Positions 39,989 through 48,626 of a stretch of DNA of 64,000 bases are shown piece by piece. Both the position numbers and the translations under genes were made by a program. Source of the stretch: VBDM01 sp964430565 (GTDB lineage Bacteria; Pseudomonadota; Gammaproteobacteria; Burkholderiales; SG8-39); NCBI GenBank assembly GCA_964430565.1, contig CAYSFD010000052.1, forward strand, positions 124,001 through 188,000. Direction: 5' to 3'. The notes beneath the pieces were generated by a model, which had not been told where the DNA came from, ran no database searches, and saw nothing but the letters and a program-made list of their open reading frames with translations. Each line of letters begins with the position of its first letter. The stretch's first letter is position 1.

Positions 39989-42545
39989 CCGGCGGATCGT
40001 GCTCGGCGCGCTATGGGCTGCGATTTGTGCCGCGGCGGCGGGCGCGGCTTCGGGGGCGCCCGTCGCCGACGTGCGCAACACCAAGCACAACCTTTCGGTA
40101 ACCAGTCCGGGCACCGTGAAGGCGGTTTCCGAGACGCAGGTGTGCGCGTTTTGCCATACGCCGCACGCCGCGACGCCCGGCGTCACGCCGCTGTGGAACC
40201 GTGCGCTGTCGAACGCTACCTACACGCCGTATACGTCGTCCTCGCTCGACGCCAACGCGATCCAGGGCTCGCTCGACCAGCCGGGAGGCAGCTCCAAGCT
40301 GTGCCTGTCGTGCCACGACGGCACGCTCGCGATCGGCAGCGTCAACGTGCTGGGCGGACAGGGCTCTGCCGCGACGCCGGGGACGGTTTCCATCCCGACG
40401 ACCGGCACAGGCAGCGGCGGCGCGATGCCGGGAGGCGCGGGCACGGCGACCGGATTTACGCGCAGCCTCGGCGTGGATCTCAGCAACGACCATCCTATTT
40501 CCCTCAACTACACGAGCGCGCTCGCCGTGCGCGACGGCGAATTGCGTCCGGTGGACGCCAGTCAGAAGTGGCCCCCGGGCAGCGGCAACGTCGTCGGCGT
40601 GCGCTCGCCGGGTTACCGCCCGGCTGTGCCGCTGGAGGCGACCGGCACCGGGGGCGTGGGTCAACTGCAGTGCGGGACCTGCCACGATCCGCACCTGCGC
40701 GAGACCGACACGAGCCGCGGCAACCAGAAATTCCTTCGCCAGAATCGCTTCCAGGAAGCGGTGCCCGGCAACACGTATGACGCGGCGGGCGACATCATCT
40801 GTCTGGCGTGCCACGACAGGAACCAGGCCAGCGGCGTATGGGCGTACTCGGCGCACGCCAACCCGCTGGTCGCGACGCAGACCTACCTCTCGGTGCCCGC
40901 AGCGCAGCGGGAGTTTCCGTCGAGCCTTCCGGTGTGGAAGGCGGCCTGCCTGAACTGCCACGATACGCACACGGCGCAGGGTGCGCGGCGGCTGCTGCGC
41001 GAGGGTACCGACAGCGTGACCATACCGAAATCCGGCGGCAACGCCGCTCTCGAGCAGACCTGCTACCAGTGCCATACCGATGGCGCGTCGAGCATCGTCA
41101 CTCCGAGCGCGACGGTCCCCAACATCCGCAACGATTTCCAGCTCGCACGGCGCATGCCCGTCGCCTCGAGCGATCAGGCTGCCGGGAGCGAAGTGCACGA
41201 CATCGGCGGCAACTTCACCGACGGGGGATTCGTCGATTGCACCCATGCATCGAACCGATGCGGAGCGGACATGCTCGAGTCGCGCACCAGGCTGGGAGTG
41301 GGGAACACCAACAACCGCCACGCGGAGTGCAGCGATTGTCACAATCCGCACCGCGTGGTCAAGTTCCGCGATTTTCGCGGCAACCCGCCGGGCAGCATTT
41401 CCGGCATGCCCGACGCGGGGGGCACGCACGCGCACACGGATACCGCCGGCTATACGCACACCAACATCGCCTCCGGCGTCCTGCGCGGTACCTGGGGCGT
41501 GGAGCCGCTGTTCGGAAGCGCGTCGTTTCAAAGCCTGCCGTCGAGCTATCTGGTCAAGCGCGGCGATCCCGGAACGAGCGTGGATGCGAGCCCGGGTGCC
41601 ATACATGTGACACGCGAATACCAGATCTGCCTCAAGTGCCATTCGGATTACGGCTACAGCGACAACAACATCCATCCGGTCGGCAACCGGCCCAACCTCG
41701 GTTATCCGGGCGGCACGCCCGCCGGCACCAACAATCTTTCGCAGTACACCAACCAGGCGAAGGAGTTCCAGGCCCCGCTTTCTCACCGCGGCGAGGTCAC
41801 CACCACCGACTCGGGTGCCGCCCTGGCGTACTCGACCCGCAACCACCGGTCCTGGCACCCGGTGATCGACTCGACCGGGCGCACGCCCGCGGTCCGGGGG
41901 GGCCTGAGCGCCAACAACTGGAACCTGCCGTGGCGCAACGCGGTGGGCATCCAGACCATGTACTGCAGCGACTGTCACGGCTCGAACGTCGCTTCGACTT
42001 CGTCGGTCGTCCCCGACGGGGGCGAGAATGGCAACCCCTGGGGACCGCACGGCTCGACCAACAACTTTATCCTCAAGGGCGCCTGGAATACGTCCACCGG
42101 CACCGGGCAGCAGGCGGCCGGCCTGTGTTTCAAGTGCCACAGCTACACGATCTATGCGACGCGCGCCGACACCCGCACGGGCTTCTGGCTGACCGACCGA
42201 GGCGAGGACGGGCACTCGCTGCACGCCGACCGGATCGGACGCTCGCGCTGCAACTGGTGCCATGTCGCCGTGCCGCACGGCTGGAAGAACAAGGCGCTCC
42301 TGGTGAACCTCAACGACGTCGGCCCCGAGGCCGGGCTGGCAGCGGGAACGCAGGTGCGCAACAACACCACCGCGGCCTACAACAGCGGCCCGTATTACAT
42401 GAACGCGCTGCTGAAGATCCGCACTTTTCGCGCAAGCGGACAGTGGACCGAGGCCGACTGTGGCTCGGCGGGCGCGCCGGGCAACGGCCAGAGCGGACGC
42501 GACTGGATGCGCGACAGCAACGAGAACTGCGCCAACCCGCCATGA
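39981..42545 (+). CDS. Eleven-heme cytochrome c with OmcE-like N-terminal domain
   Basis: An 854 aa secreted cytochrome starting at GTG 39981, signal peptide cleaved near residue 26. Eleven heme motifs in order: CAFCH (55), CLSCH (108), CGTCH, CLACH, CLNCH, CYQCH, CSDCH, CLKCH, CSDCH, CFKCH, CNWCH. The first four, with TKHNL, CHTPH, PLWN, SNDHP and CHDPH, repeat the pattern of the tetraheme protein at 29569. Seven more hemes are spread over the remaining about 560 residues with Gly/Asn/Ser-rich loops typical of extracellular multiheme proteins. It could be the outer-membrane conduit partner, the base or tip of the filament, or a terminal reductase. There is no lipobox. Confidence 0.85.
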   Translation: MSNRRIVLGALWAAICAAAAGAASGAPVADVRNTKHNLSVTSPGTVKAVSETQVCAFCHTPHAATPGVTPLWNRALSNATYTPYTSSSLDANAIQGSLDQPGGSSKLCLSCHDGTLAIGSVNVLGGQGSAATPGTVSIPTTGTGSGGAMPGGAGTATGFTRSLGVDLSNDHPISLNYTSALAVRDGELRPVDASQKWPPGSGNVVGVRSPGYRPAVPLEATGTGGVGQLQCGTCHDPHLRETDTSRGNQKFLRQNRFQEAVPGNTYDAAGDIICLACHDRNQASGVWAYSAHANPLVATQTYLSVPAAQREFPSSLPVWKAACLNCHDTHTAQGARRLLREGTDSVTIPKSGGNAALEQTCYQCHTDGASSIVTPSATVPNIRNDFQLARRMPVASSDQAAGSEVHDIGGNFTDGGFVDCTHASNRCGADMLESRTRLGVGNTNNRHAECSDCHNPHRVVKFRDFRGNPPGSISGMPDAGGTHAHTDTAGYTHTNIASGVLRGTWGVEPLFGSASFQSLPSSYLVKRGDPGTSVDASPGAIHVTREYQICLKCHSDYGYSDNNIHPVGNRPNLGYPGGTPAGTNNLSQYTNQAKEFQAPLSHRGEVTTTDSGAALAYSTRNHRSWHPVIDSTGRTPAVRGGLSANNWNLPWRNAVGIQTMYCSDCHGSNVASTSSVVPDGGENGNPWGPHGSTNNFILKGAWNTSTGTGQQAAGLCFKCHSYTIYATRADTRTGFWLTDRGEDGHSLHADRIGRSRCNWCHVAVPHGWKNKALLVNLNDVGPEAGLAAGTQVRNNTTAAYNSGPYYMNALLKIRTFRASGQWTEADCGSAGAPGNGQSGRDWMRDSNENCANPP

Positions 42546-42573
42546 TCGAAGCGAACGGCTCCAGGGACTTCCC

Positions 42574-43593
42574 GTGAGCGCGAACGAAGGTCGCGTGGAC
42601 GTCGCGATCGTGCCGGGCCGCCGGGCCGCAGCGGCGTGGCTCGAGCGCCTCGCCTCGCTCAAGCTGACCCTGGTGGTGCTGGTCCTGCTCGGCGCCGGCG
42701 TGGTCGCGAAAGGCGCCGCGGATCCCGGACCGGTCTGGCCGGTGGTGGCGCCGCTCGCGCTGGGGGCCCTCAATCTCGGCGCATCCATAGCGATCCATCC
42801 CGTGTTCCGCCGGCAAACTGCACTGCTCGTTTTTCATCTGGCGCTGCTGGCGATCGTGCTGCTGGCGGCCGCGGGGCAACTCACCTACCTCAAGGGGCAG
42901 CTGGAGCTCGCCGAAGGCGAGGTCTTTACCGGCCAACTCACGCGCAGCGAAAGCGGGCCGTGGCACCGCCCGAAGCTGGAGCTCGCGCAGTTCGCCAACG
43001 AAGGCTTTTCCATCCGCTACGAAAAGGGCGTGCGCCGGGCCGAAACGCGCAACGCCGTGCGCTGGCTGGACGAGGCCGGACACGAGCAGCGCGCCCTGGT
43101 CGGCGACAACCAGCCGCTGGTGCTCCACGGCTACCGCTTCTACACCAGCTTCAACAAGGGCTATGCGCCGGTATTCGTGTGGCATCCCGCGGGAGGCGCG
43201 CCGCAGCGCGGCACCCTCAACCTGCCCGCCTACCCTCTGCACGAATACCGGCAGGCCCAGGAGTGGACCTTGCCCGGCACACAGGCAGCGCTGTGGACCA
43301 TGCTGCAATTCGACGAGGTGTTGCTCGATCCGGAGCGGGTGTCGCAGTTCCGCCTGCCCGAGCGGCACACGCTGGTGGTCCGGGTCGGCGGGGCGCGACA
43401 CGAGCTCGCGCCGGGCTCGCGCCTGACGCTGCCGCAGGGCGTGCTGGTGTACGAGCGGCTGAGCACGTGGATGGGCTACACGGTGTTCTATGACTGGACC
43501 CTGCCGTGGCTGTTGGTCGCGTGCGCGCTCGCGGTCGCGAGCCTTGCCTGGCATTTCTGGAAAATGTTCGCGGCGCAGCCGTGGGACCGGTGA
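42574..43593 (+). CDS. ResB-like cytochrome c biogenesis protein (System II)
   Basis: A 339 aa membrane protein with two early segments (TLVVLVLLGAGVVAKG and LALLAIVLLAAAGQLTYL), a periplasmic region of about 200 residues, and a last segment (WLLVACALAVASLAWHFW). This is a shortened ResB/Ccs1 plan; typical ResB proteins are 450-650 aa. With CcsA it forms the heme-delivery and ligation complex of System II. GTG at 42574 is used as start, because the upstream frame overlaps the 11-heme gene. It is next to ccsA by three bases. Having it in this cluster suggests maturation dedicated to these cytochromes. Confidence 0.8.
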   Translation: MSANEGRVDVAIVPGRRAAAAWLERLASLKLTLVVLVLLGAGVVAKGAADPGPVWPVVAPLALGALNLGASIAIHPVFRRQTALLVFHLALLAIVLLAAAGQLTYLKGQLELAEGEVFTGQLTRSESGPWHRPKLELAQFANEGFSIRYEKGVRRAETRNAVRWLDEAGHEQRALVGDNQPLVLHGYRFYTSFNKGYAPVFVWHPAGGAPQRGTLNLPAYPLHEYRQAQEWTLPGTQAALWTMLQFDEVLLDPERVSQFRLPERHTLVVRVGGARHELAPGSRLTLPQGVLVYERLSTWMGYTVFYDWTLPWLLVACALAVASLAWHFWKMFAAQPWDR

Positions 43594-43596
43594 CAC

Positions 43597-44409
43597 ATGG
43601 CGACTGAATTGCAGCTGCTGTGGGCGGCATTGATGCTCTACACGCTGGCGGGCTCGACCGCGATCGGCGCCACCGTGCTCGCAAGGCGACCGGAGCGGCT
43701 CGTGCTGGCGATGATCCTGATCGGTCTCGCCGCGCACACGCTCTCGATCGGGCTGCGCTGGGAGCGGCTCGGCCATGGGCCGTTCATCACGATGTTCGAG
43801 ATCCTGTCGAGCAACGTGTGGAGCCTGCTCCTGATATTTGCGCTCGCATATTGGCGGGTGCCGGCGGTGCGGCCCGCGGCGACGGTCGTCATGCCCGTGC
43901 TGTTCGTGATGATGGCGTGGCTGCTCGTGACCAGCCCGGGCGAAGGGCACTATCCGCCGACCTATCGCACGGGTTGGCTCTACGTGCACGTCTTTTTCGG
44001 CAAGGTTTTTCTGGGCTCGGTGCTGGTCGCGGTCGGCATCGCGGGGCTGATTCTGCTGCGTCACGCCGGGATTGGCGTGACGCGCCTGACCCGGCTGCCC
44101 GACAGCGTGCGGCTGGAGAACCTCGCGTTCCGGTTCATGATCCTGGGGTTCATCTTCGAGACGCTGATGCTGATCGCCGGCGCAATCTGGGCGCAGGACG
44201 CGTGGGGCCGCTACTGGGCGTGGGACCCTCTCGAGACGTGGTCGTTTACGACCTGGATCGCCCTCGCGTTCTTCATCCACCTGCGCGTCACGTTCAAGCT
44301 CCGGCCGCAGCACGGCGCGGCACTGATCGTGGCGGTGTTCGTACTGGCATTCCTGACATTTTTCGGCGTGCCTTTCGTTTCGACGGCGCCCCACAAGGGG
44401 GCCGTGTGA
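43597..44409 (+). CDS. ccsA: CcsA-type heme-handling protein (System II)
   Basis: A 270 aa polytopic membrane protein of the CcmC/CcmF/CcsA family with about eight membrane segments. The tryptophan-rich heme-binding signature WGRYWAWDPLETWSFTTW is intact, and His residues flank it (HGPFITMFEI and LYVHVFFGK). It carries heme across the membrane and, with ResB, attaches it to CXXCH motifs. It follows resB directly and overlaps the TPR gene by four bases. Confidence 0.92.
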   Translation: MATELQLLWAALMLYTLAGSTAIGATVLARRPERLVLAMILIGLAAHTLSIGLRWERLGHGPFITMFEILSSNVWSLLLIFALAYWRVPAVRPAATVVMPVLFVMMAWLLVTSPGEGHYPPTYRTGWLYVHVFFGKVFLGSVLVAVGIAGLILLRHAGIGVTRLTRLPDSVRLENLAFRFMILGFIFETLMLIAGAIWAQDAWGRYWAWDPLETWSFTTWIALAFFIHLRVTFKLRPQHGAALIVAVFVLAFLTFFGVPFVSTAPHKGAV

Positions 44410-44987
44410 CAAGCCGGGACGCGCCGCGACGCCGGAAGCCGCCCGACGCGCGCTGGCGGGCGCTGGCGCTGGCCGTCATCATTGTCGCCGCGGGGGGCCT
44501 CGCCGTTGCCGCGGTGTCCGATAGCGGTCTGTTTGCCCGGCGCTCCTCGACGGCCGACGCCTCACTCGATGCTCGCGCGCATGCGGGCGGCCCGGTCCAG
44601 CAGGAAATTCATCAACGCTTCCAGCAAGGGGTGGTCATGCTGCATGCGAAGCGCTACGAGCATGCCATGGTCGCCTTCCATCGCGTGCTGGAGCTCGATC
44701 CCGCGATGCCGGAAGCGCACGTCAACATGGGGTTTGCGCTGATCGGGCTGGAGCGCTACGGCGCCGCCCGCGACTTTTTCGAGAGTGCAATTGCCTTGCG
44801 CAAACAGCAGGTCAACGCCTACTACGGGCTGGCGGTCGCGCTCGACGGCCTGCGCGACCGGCCGGGCGCGATCGGCGCAATGCGTACCTTCGTTCACTTG
44901 AGCAGGCCTGAGGATCCGCACGCGCGCAAGGCGCGGGCCGCGCTGTGGGAGTGGGAGGCCGAGCGCGCCGCGGAGATGTCCCCATGA
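44406..44987 (+). CDS. Membrane-anchored TPR protein
   Basis: A 193 aa protein from GTG 44406: one N-terminal membrane segment (ALALAVIIVAAGGLAVAAV) and two to three TPR motifs in the periplasmic part (HQRFQQGVVMLHAKRYEHAM, EAHVNMGFALIGLERYGAA). Placed between ccsA and a thioredoxin-like gene with overlaps on both sides, it probably plays the CcmI/NrfG-type role of holding apocytochromes for heme ligation; this is inference from context. Confidence 0.78.
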   Translation: MTSRDAPRRRKPPDARWRALALAVIIVAAGGLAVAAVSDSGLFARRSSTADASLDARAHAGGPVQQEIHQRFQQGVVMLHAKRYEHAMVAFHRVLELDPAMPEAHVNMGFALIGLERYGAARDFFESAIALRKQQVNAYYGLAVALDGLRDRPGAIGAMRTFVHLSRPEDPHARKARAALWEWEAERAAEMSP

Positions 44988-45517
44988 CTCGGCGGACGAG
45001 CCGGCTCATCCGCGTACTTGCGGGCTTGCTGCTGCTCGCTGCCTGCGGTGAAGACACCGCGCGCGTGCCGCCGGGAATAGGCGCGCGGCTACCAACGATC
45101 ATGCTGACCGATCTGGCGCGTGAAGCGCCCATCTCGACGGACGCGCTCCGTGGCACCGCGCTCGTCATCAATTTCTGGGCCACTTGGTGCGCACCCTGCC
45201 GCCACGAAATGCCGAGTCTTGAGCGTCTGTCGCGCCGACTTGCCGGACGCGTGCGGGTCATCGGCGTCACGGTGGATCACGACCTGAACCTCGCGCGCGA
45301 GTTCATGCGTGCGCGCCGCCTCACGTTTCCCATCTACGCCGAGGGGGCGGAGAGACAATTGCAGTCGGCGCTGAGCGTGAGGACCTTGCCCGAAACGGTG
45401 CTGGTCAGCGCCGAGGGCACGATCGTCGCGCGGGTCGCGGGCGCGCGTGACTGGGACAGCGCCGAAGGAATGCAAGTGATTGAACGCGTGTTTGCGTCAA
45501 GTATGCCTCCCAGGTAG
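44984..45517 (+). CDS. TlpA/ResA-like thioredoxin lipoprotein
   Basis: A 177 aa periplasmic thioredoxin-fold protein with lipobox LLAACGE, the active site WATWCAPC in the LVINFWATWCAPCRHEMPSL context, and the cis-Pro segment RTLPETVL. ResA-type proteins keep heme-binding cysteines reduced before ligation, so it completes the maturation set. Its ATG overlaps the TPR stop (ATGA). It is the last gene before the regulatory region. Confidence 0.9.
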   Translation: MTRRTSRLIRVLAGLLLLAACGEDTARVPPGIGARLPTIMLTDLAREAPISTDALRGTALVINFWATWCAPCRHEMPSLERLSRRLAGRVRVIGVTVDHDLNLAREFMRARRLTFPIYAEGAERQLQSALSVRTLPETVLVSAEGTIVARVAGARDWDSAEGMQVIERVFASSMPPR

Positions 45518-45568
45518 CCCGGCATGGCTGCTTCGTCCGCTAAGGCGGTGACCGGGTACCCGGATCTT

Positions 45569-45609
45569 CTGATCTAAATCAAATGTCAGGACCCGGGCCT
45601 GCCCATAAT
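45569..45609 (+). promoter_or_regulatory. FNR-type box and -10 of the sensor kinase promoter
   Basis: CTGAT-CTAA-ATCAA (45569-45582) differs from the FNR consensus TTGAT-N4-ATCAA at one position. A -10-like CATAAT lies at 45604-45609, giving a start near 45617 and placing the box centre at -41.5, exactly the class II FNR activation distance. A perfect 12-bp palindrome CCGGGTACCCGG (45552-45563) lies just upstream. It suggests the two-component genes are induced when oxygen is low. Confidence 0.7.
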
Positions 45610-45662
45610 CGTCTTGCACGCCAGTCCGGGGCCAGCTGCCGGACGACTGGGAGGGGGGTCGA

Positions 45663-47165
45663 TTGATTTTTGCCGGGCTTTTGACCAACGAATCGAAGAG
45701 CGGCTCGAACGCGGGCGCCCGCATATCGCTGCTTACCAAGGGGATCGCGGCGTTTGTAATCCTCGTGCTGTACATCGTATTGATCGGCGTCATGGTCGCG
45801 GAGCAGCGCGACGCGCTGCGCGCGACCGTCGAGCGGCAGCGTAGCGTGTTCGCGATGGAGGAAGCGCTCGCGCGCGTGAATTCCACGCTCGCTTACGCGA
45901 TACTCAACGTCCACGAGGCCTACTCCAATCCCGCTTCCCGCGTGCGCGCGGAAACGATCGTGCTCGACATCGAAGCCCTTCAGGCCGGCTTGCAGGGAAT
46001 CGAGGAGCGCTATCGCGCCGCTCGGCCGTGGATCTCCCGGCTCGAGCGCAATGTCGCGGGGGTCCGGTCCGAGTGGGGTGGCGCAAGCCTGGTTGAGCTC
46101 CGCGAAAGCCTGCACGAGCTGGTGGCGCAACTCGACGCCGTGACAGGCGAGGTTCGCGACTATCGCCACACGCTGTCCGAGGATTTTCGCGTCGTATACG
46201 ACTCCATCACGCTCACGTCGCTCGTCATGGGGCTGCTTGGGGTCGTGATCTTCGGCAGCGTGGTCATGCTCTTCTTTTCGCACATGGTGCGGGATATCCG
46301 CCGGCTGCAGGCGCGGGCCATGGAGGTGGTCACAGGTTATCGCGGCACGCCGATCGAGGTGACCCGGCACGACGAGCTCGGCGCGCTGATGCAATCCGTC
46401 AACCGCATGCAGTCGGAACTGAGAGAGCGCGAGCGGCAACTGGAGATAGCGCGCCAGCAGCGCTTTTACCACGAAAAAATGGCGGCAATCGGAGCCCTTG
46501 CCGCTGAAATCGCTCACGAGGTCAACAACCCTATCGCGGCGATCACAGGTATCGCCGAAGCAATCCACGACACGCGTCGCTCGTCGGCGTGCCCGCAGGG
46601 CGGGTGCCGGCCGGATCTCATCCTTGAGCACACGCGCCGGATCGGCCATATCACCAGGCAGTTGGCGGAGATGACCACCCCGCACTCGCCAGAACCGCAA
46701 CTGCTCGACCTCAACGCTCTCGTGCGCAACACGAGCGGTTTCGTCCGCTACGACGCGCGTTTCCGGAATGTCGAGTTCAGGCTCGACCTCGATCCGGACG
46801 TGCCTGCGGTGACCGCCATCGCCGATCACTTGACGCAGGTTCTGATGAATCTACTGATCAACGCCGCGGACGCGACCACCGGGATCGCCGACCGCACACC
46901 GGTGATCACCGTTGAAACCGGATGCGACGAGGCCGAGATCCAGCTCGTCATTGCAGACAACGGCTGCGGGATGGAGGCACAGACCCTGACGCGGGCGTTT
47001 GACGACGGATTCACCACCAAGCCGCCCGGTAAAGGCAGCGGGCTTGGTCTTTTCATGTGCCGGTCGCTCATCGAGGCAGCAGGCGGACGCATCGAGCTTG
47101 ACTCGACGAAAGGGAGCGGCACTCGGGTCACGATTCGCTTGCCGCGCCCAACGGCGCAGGGTTGA
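45663..47165 (+). CDS. NtrB-like membrane sensor histidine kinase
   Basis: A 500 aa kinase with membrane segments near 27-47 and 184-206 enclosing a helical periplasmic sensor domain, a HAMP region, the phosphoacceptor H285 in AAEIAHEVNNP, and an intact ATPase domain (NLLINAADA, DNGCGM, GKGSGLGLFMC). An unusual short Cys pair, CPQGGC, sits in the dimerisation region. The start is a TTG at 45663 with GGGAGG upstream. The response regulator follows after six bases. The signal sensed is unknown. Confidence 0.88.
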   Translation: MIFAGLLTNESKSGSNAGARISLLTKGIAAFVILVLYIVLIGVMVAEQRDALRATVERQRSVFAMEEALARVNSTLAYAILNVHEAYSNPASRVRAETIVLDIEALQAGLQGIEERYRAARPWISRLERNVAGVRSEWGGASLVELRESLHELVAQLDAVTGEVRDYRHTLSEDFRVVYDSITLTSLVMGLLGVVIFGSVVMLFFSHMVRDIRRLQARAMEVVTGYRGTPIEVTRHDELGALMQSVNRMQSELRERERQLEIARQQRFYHEKMAAIGALAAEIAHEVNNPIAAITGIAEAIHDTRRSSACPQGGCRPDLILEHTRRIGHITRQLAEMTTPHSPEPQLLDLNALVRNTSGFVRYDARFRNVEFRLDLDPDVPAVTAIADHLTQVLMNLLINAADATTGIADRTPVITVETGCDEAEIQLVIADNGCGMEAQTLTRAFDDGFTTKPPGKGSGLGLFMCRSLIEAAGGRIELDSTKGSGTRVTIRLPRPTAQG

Positions 47166-47171
47166 AGCGCC

Positions 47172-48563
47172 ATGTCGTCAATGCACGTGCTGGTGATCGA
47201 CGATGAGCTCGCTTTGCGCGAGATCCTCGGCGCGACCGTGGCGAAAGCCGGATACTCGAAGGACCTGGCGGCTACCGCCAAGGAGGCGGCCGGCAAGCTC
47301 GCGCGCGGGGACGTGGACGTCGCGCTGTGCGACATCAAGCTGCCCGACGGCAACGGCATCGACCTCGTGCGCGAGGCGCTTGCTTCCGGGATTGATACCG
47401 CTTTCGTGATGGTGACCGCGTACGGGTCAATGGAAACCGCGGTCGAGGCGTTGCGCGCGGGCGCTTCCGATTACATCGTCAAGCCGGTGCGCAGCGAGGA
47501 ACTGCTGCATCGCCTGGCCCAGATCGCCGCGGTACGAGGCTTGCGCGAGGAAAACCAGGCGCTGCGCAGAGCGGCGAACGCGAACTCGCCCGAATTCCGT
47601 CGGTTGGATTCCCCCGCGATGCGCGAAGTCGAGCGCATGGTGAAGAGGGTTGCGCCGACCGAGAGTACCGTGCTGATCACCGGCGAAAGCGGCACCGGAA
47701 AGGGTGTCATCGCTCGGACCCTGCACGAGCTCAGCGGGCGCCGCGAGGCTCCGTTTGTCGTCGTGAATTGCAGCGCGATTCCAGAAAACCTGCTCGAGAG
47801 CGAGCTCTTCGGACACACCAAAGGGGCTTTCACCAGCGCCGACCGGGCACGCAAAGGCCTGTTCCTGCAGGCCGACAGGGGAACGTTGTTCCTGGATGAG
47901 GTCGGGGAGCTTCCCCTGCACATGCAGACCAAGCTGCTGCATGTGATCGAGGACAAGATCGTGCGCCCGATAGGCAGCGAGCAGGCACGGCGCGTCAATA
48001 CCCGAATCGTCGTGGCAACCAATCGCGACTTGCAGGAGATGGTGGCAAACGGCAGGTTCCGTGAAGATCTCTATTTCAGGCTGGGCGTGTTTCACATCCA
48101 TGTGCCGCCGCTGCGCGAGCGCCGGAGCGACATCCGGGCCCTGATCGAGCATACGCTCGCTAAGGCGCGCCCTGCCGCCGATGGGTCCAGCCCGGTGACC
48201 TTGGAGCCCGGCGTCGAAGACGCCCTGGTCGCCTTTTCATGGCCAGGCAACGCGCGCCAGCTGGAAAACGTGATCAGTCGTGCGCTCATTCTCGCGGAAG
48301 GTGGCGTCATTGCCCTGAGCGACCTCCCCGCCGAAATCAGCCGCGCTGCGACGCCCGTGCCGACGGGACACCTGCGCGAGAAATTGAGGAGGTTTGAGGC
48401 GGATGTCCTGTGGCGAGCGGTCGAGGAAGCAGGGGGCGATCGCCGCCTGGCTGCGCAACGGATGGGCATAGGGCTGTCGAGCCTCTATCGCAAGCTGGAG
48501 GAGCTGGAGCGGGAAGGGCTTACGGCGGGTACGGCGGCAGGCAAGTCGCTTGCCGAGCGCTAG
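47172..48563 (+). CDS. NtrC-family sigma-54-dependent response regulator
   Basis: A 463 aa activator. The receiver domain (residues 1-120) has D10/D11, D54 in LCDIKLPDG as phosphate acceptor and K in IVKPV. The AAA+ domain has Walker A GESGTGKG, the sigma-54 contact loop GAFTSA (where GAFTGA is usual), and Walker B LFLDEVGEL. The end is a Fis-type helix-turn-helix (RLAAQRMGIGLSSLYRKL). It is the natural activator of the two sigma-54 promoters at 28.0 and 29.5 kb; this link is inference. Confidence 0.92.
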   Translation: MSSMHVLVIDDELALREILGATVAKAGYSKDLAATAKEAAGKLARGDVDVALCDIKLPDGNGIDLVREALASGIDTAFVMVTAYGSMETAVEALRAGASDYIVKPVRSEELLHRLAQIAAVRGLREENQALRRAANANSPEFRRLDSPAMREVERMVKRVAPTESTVLITGESGTGKGVIARTLHELSGRREAPFVVVNCSAIPENLLESELFGHTKGAFTSADRARKGLFLQADRGTLFLDEVGELPLHMQTKLLHVIEDKIVRPIGSEQARRVNTRIVVATNRDLQEMVANGRFREDLYFRLGVFHIHVPPLRERRSDIRALIEHTLAKARPAADGSSPVTLEPGVEDALVAFSWPGNARQLENVISRALILAEGGVIALSDLPAEISRAATPVPTGHLREKLRRFEADVLWRAVEEAGGDRRLAAQRMGIGLSSLYRKLEELEREGLTAGTAAGKSLAER

Positions 48564-48626
48564 CGTGGACAGGGCGGATACCTCTTGCGCCGGGGATTGG
48601 CTGAGACCTCGATTCGGGATGCGCGC

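Noticed and set aside
40011..42788. A 925-codon open frame antisense to the 11-heme cytochrome gene
   Set aside because: The forward strand carries eleven CXXCH motifs and a signal peptide; the reverse product is Arg/Val/Ala repetitive and has no motif.
42310..44412. A 700-codon antisense frame over resB-ccsA
   Set aside because: ccsA with its Trp-rich signature is on the forward strand; the reverse product is a charged His/Glu/Arg shadow.
45663..45720. Sigma-54 promoter in front of the sensor kinase
   Set aside because: No GG-N10-GC element of good quality was found there; the FNR/-10 arrangement explains the region better.
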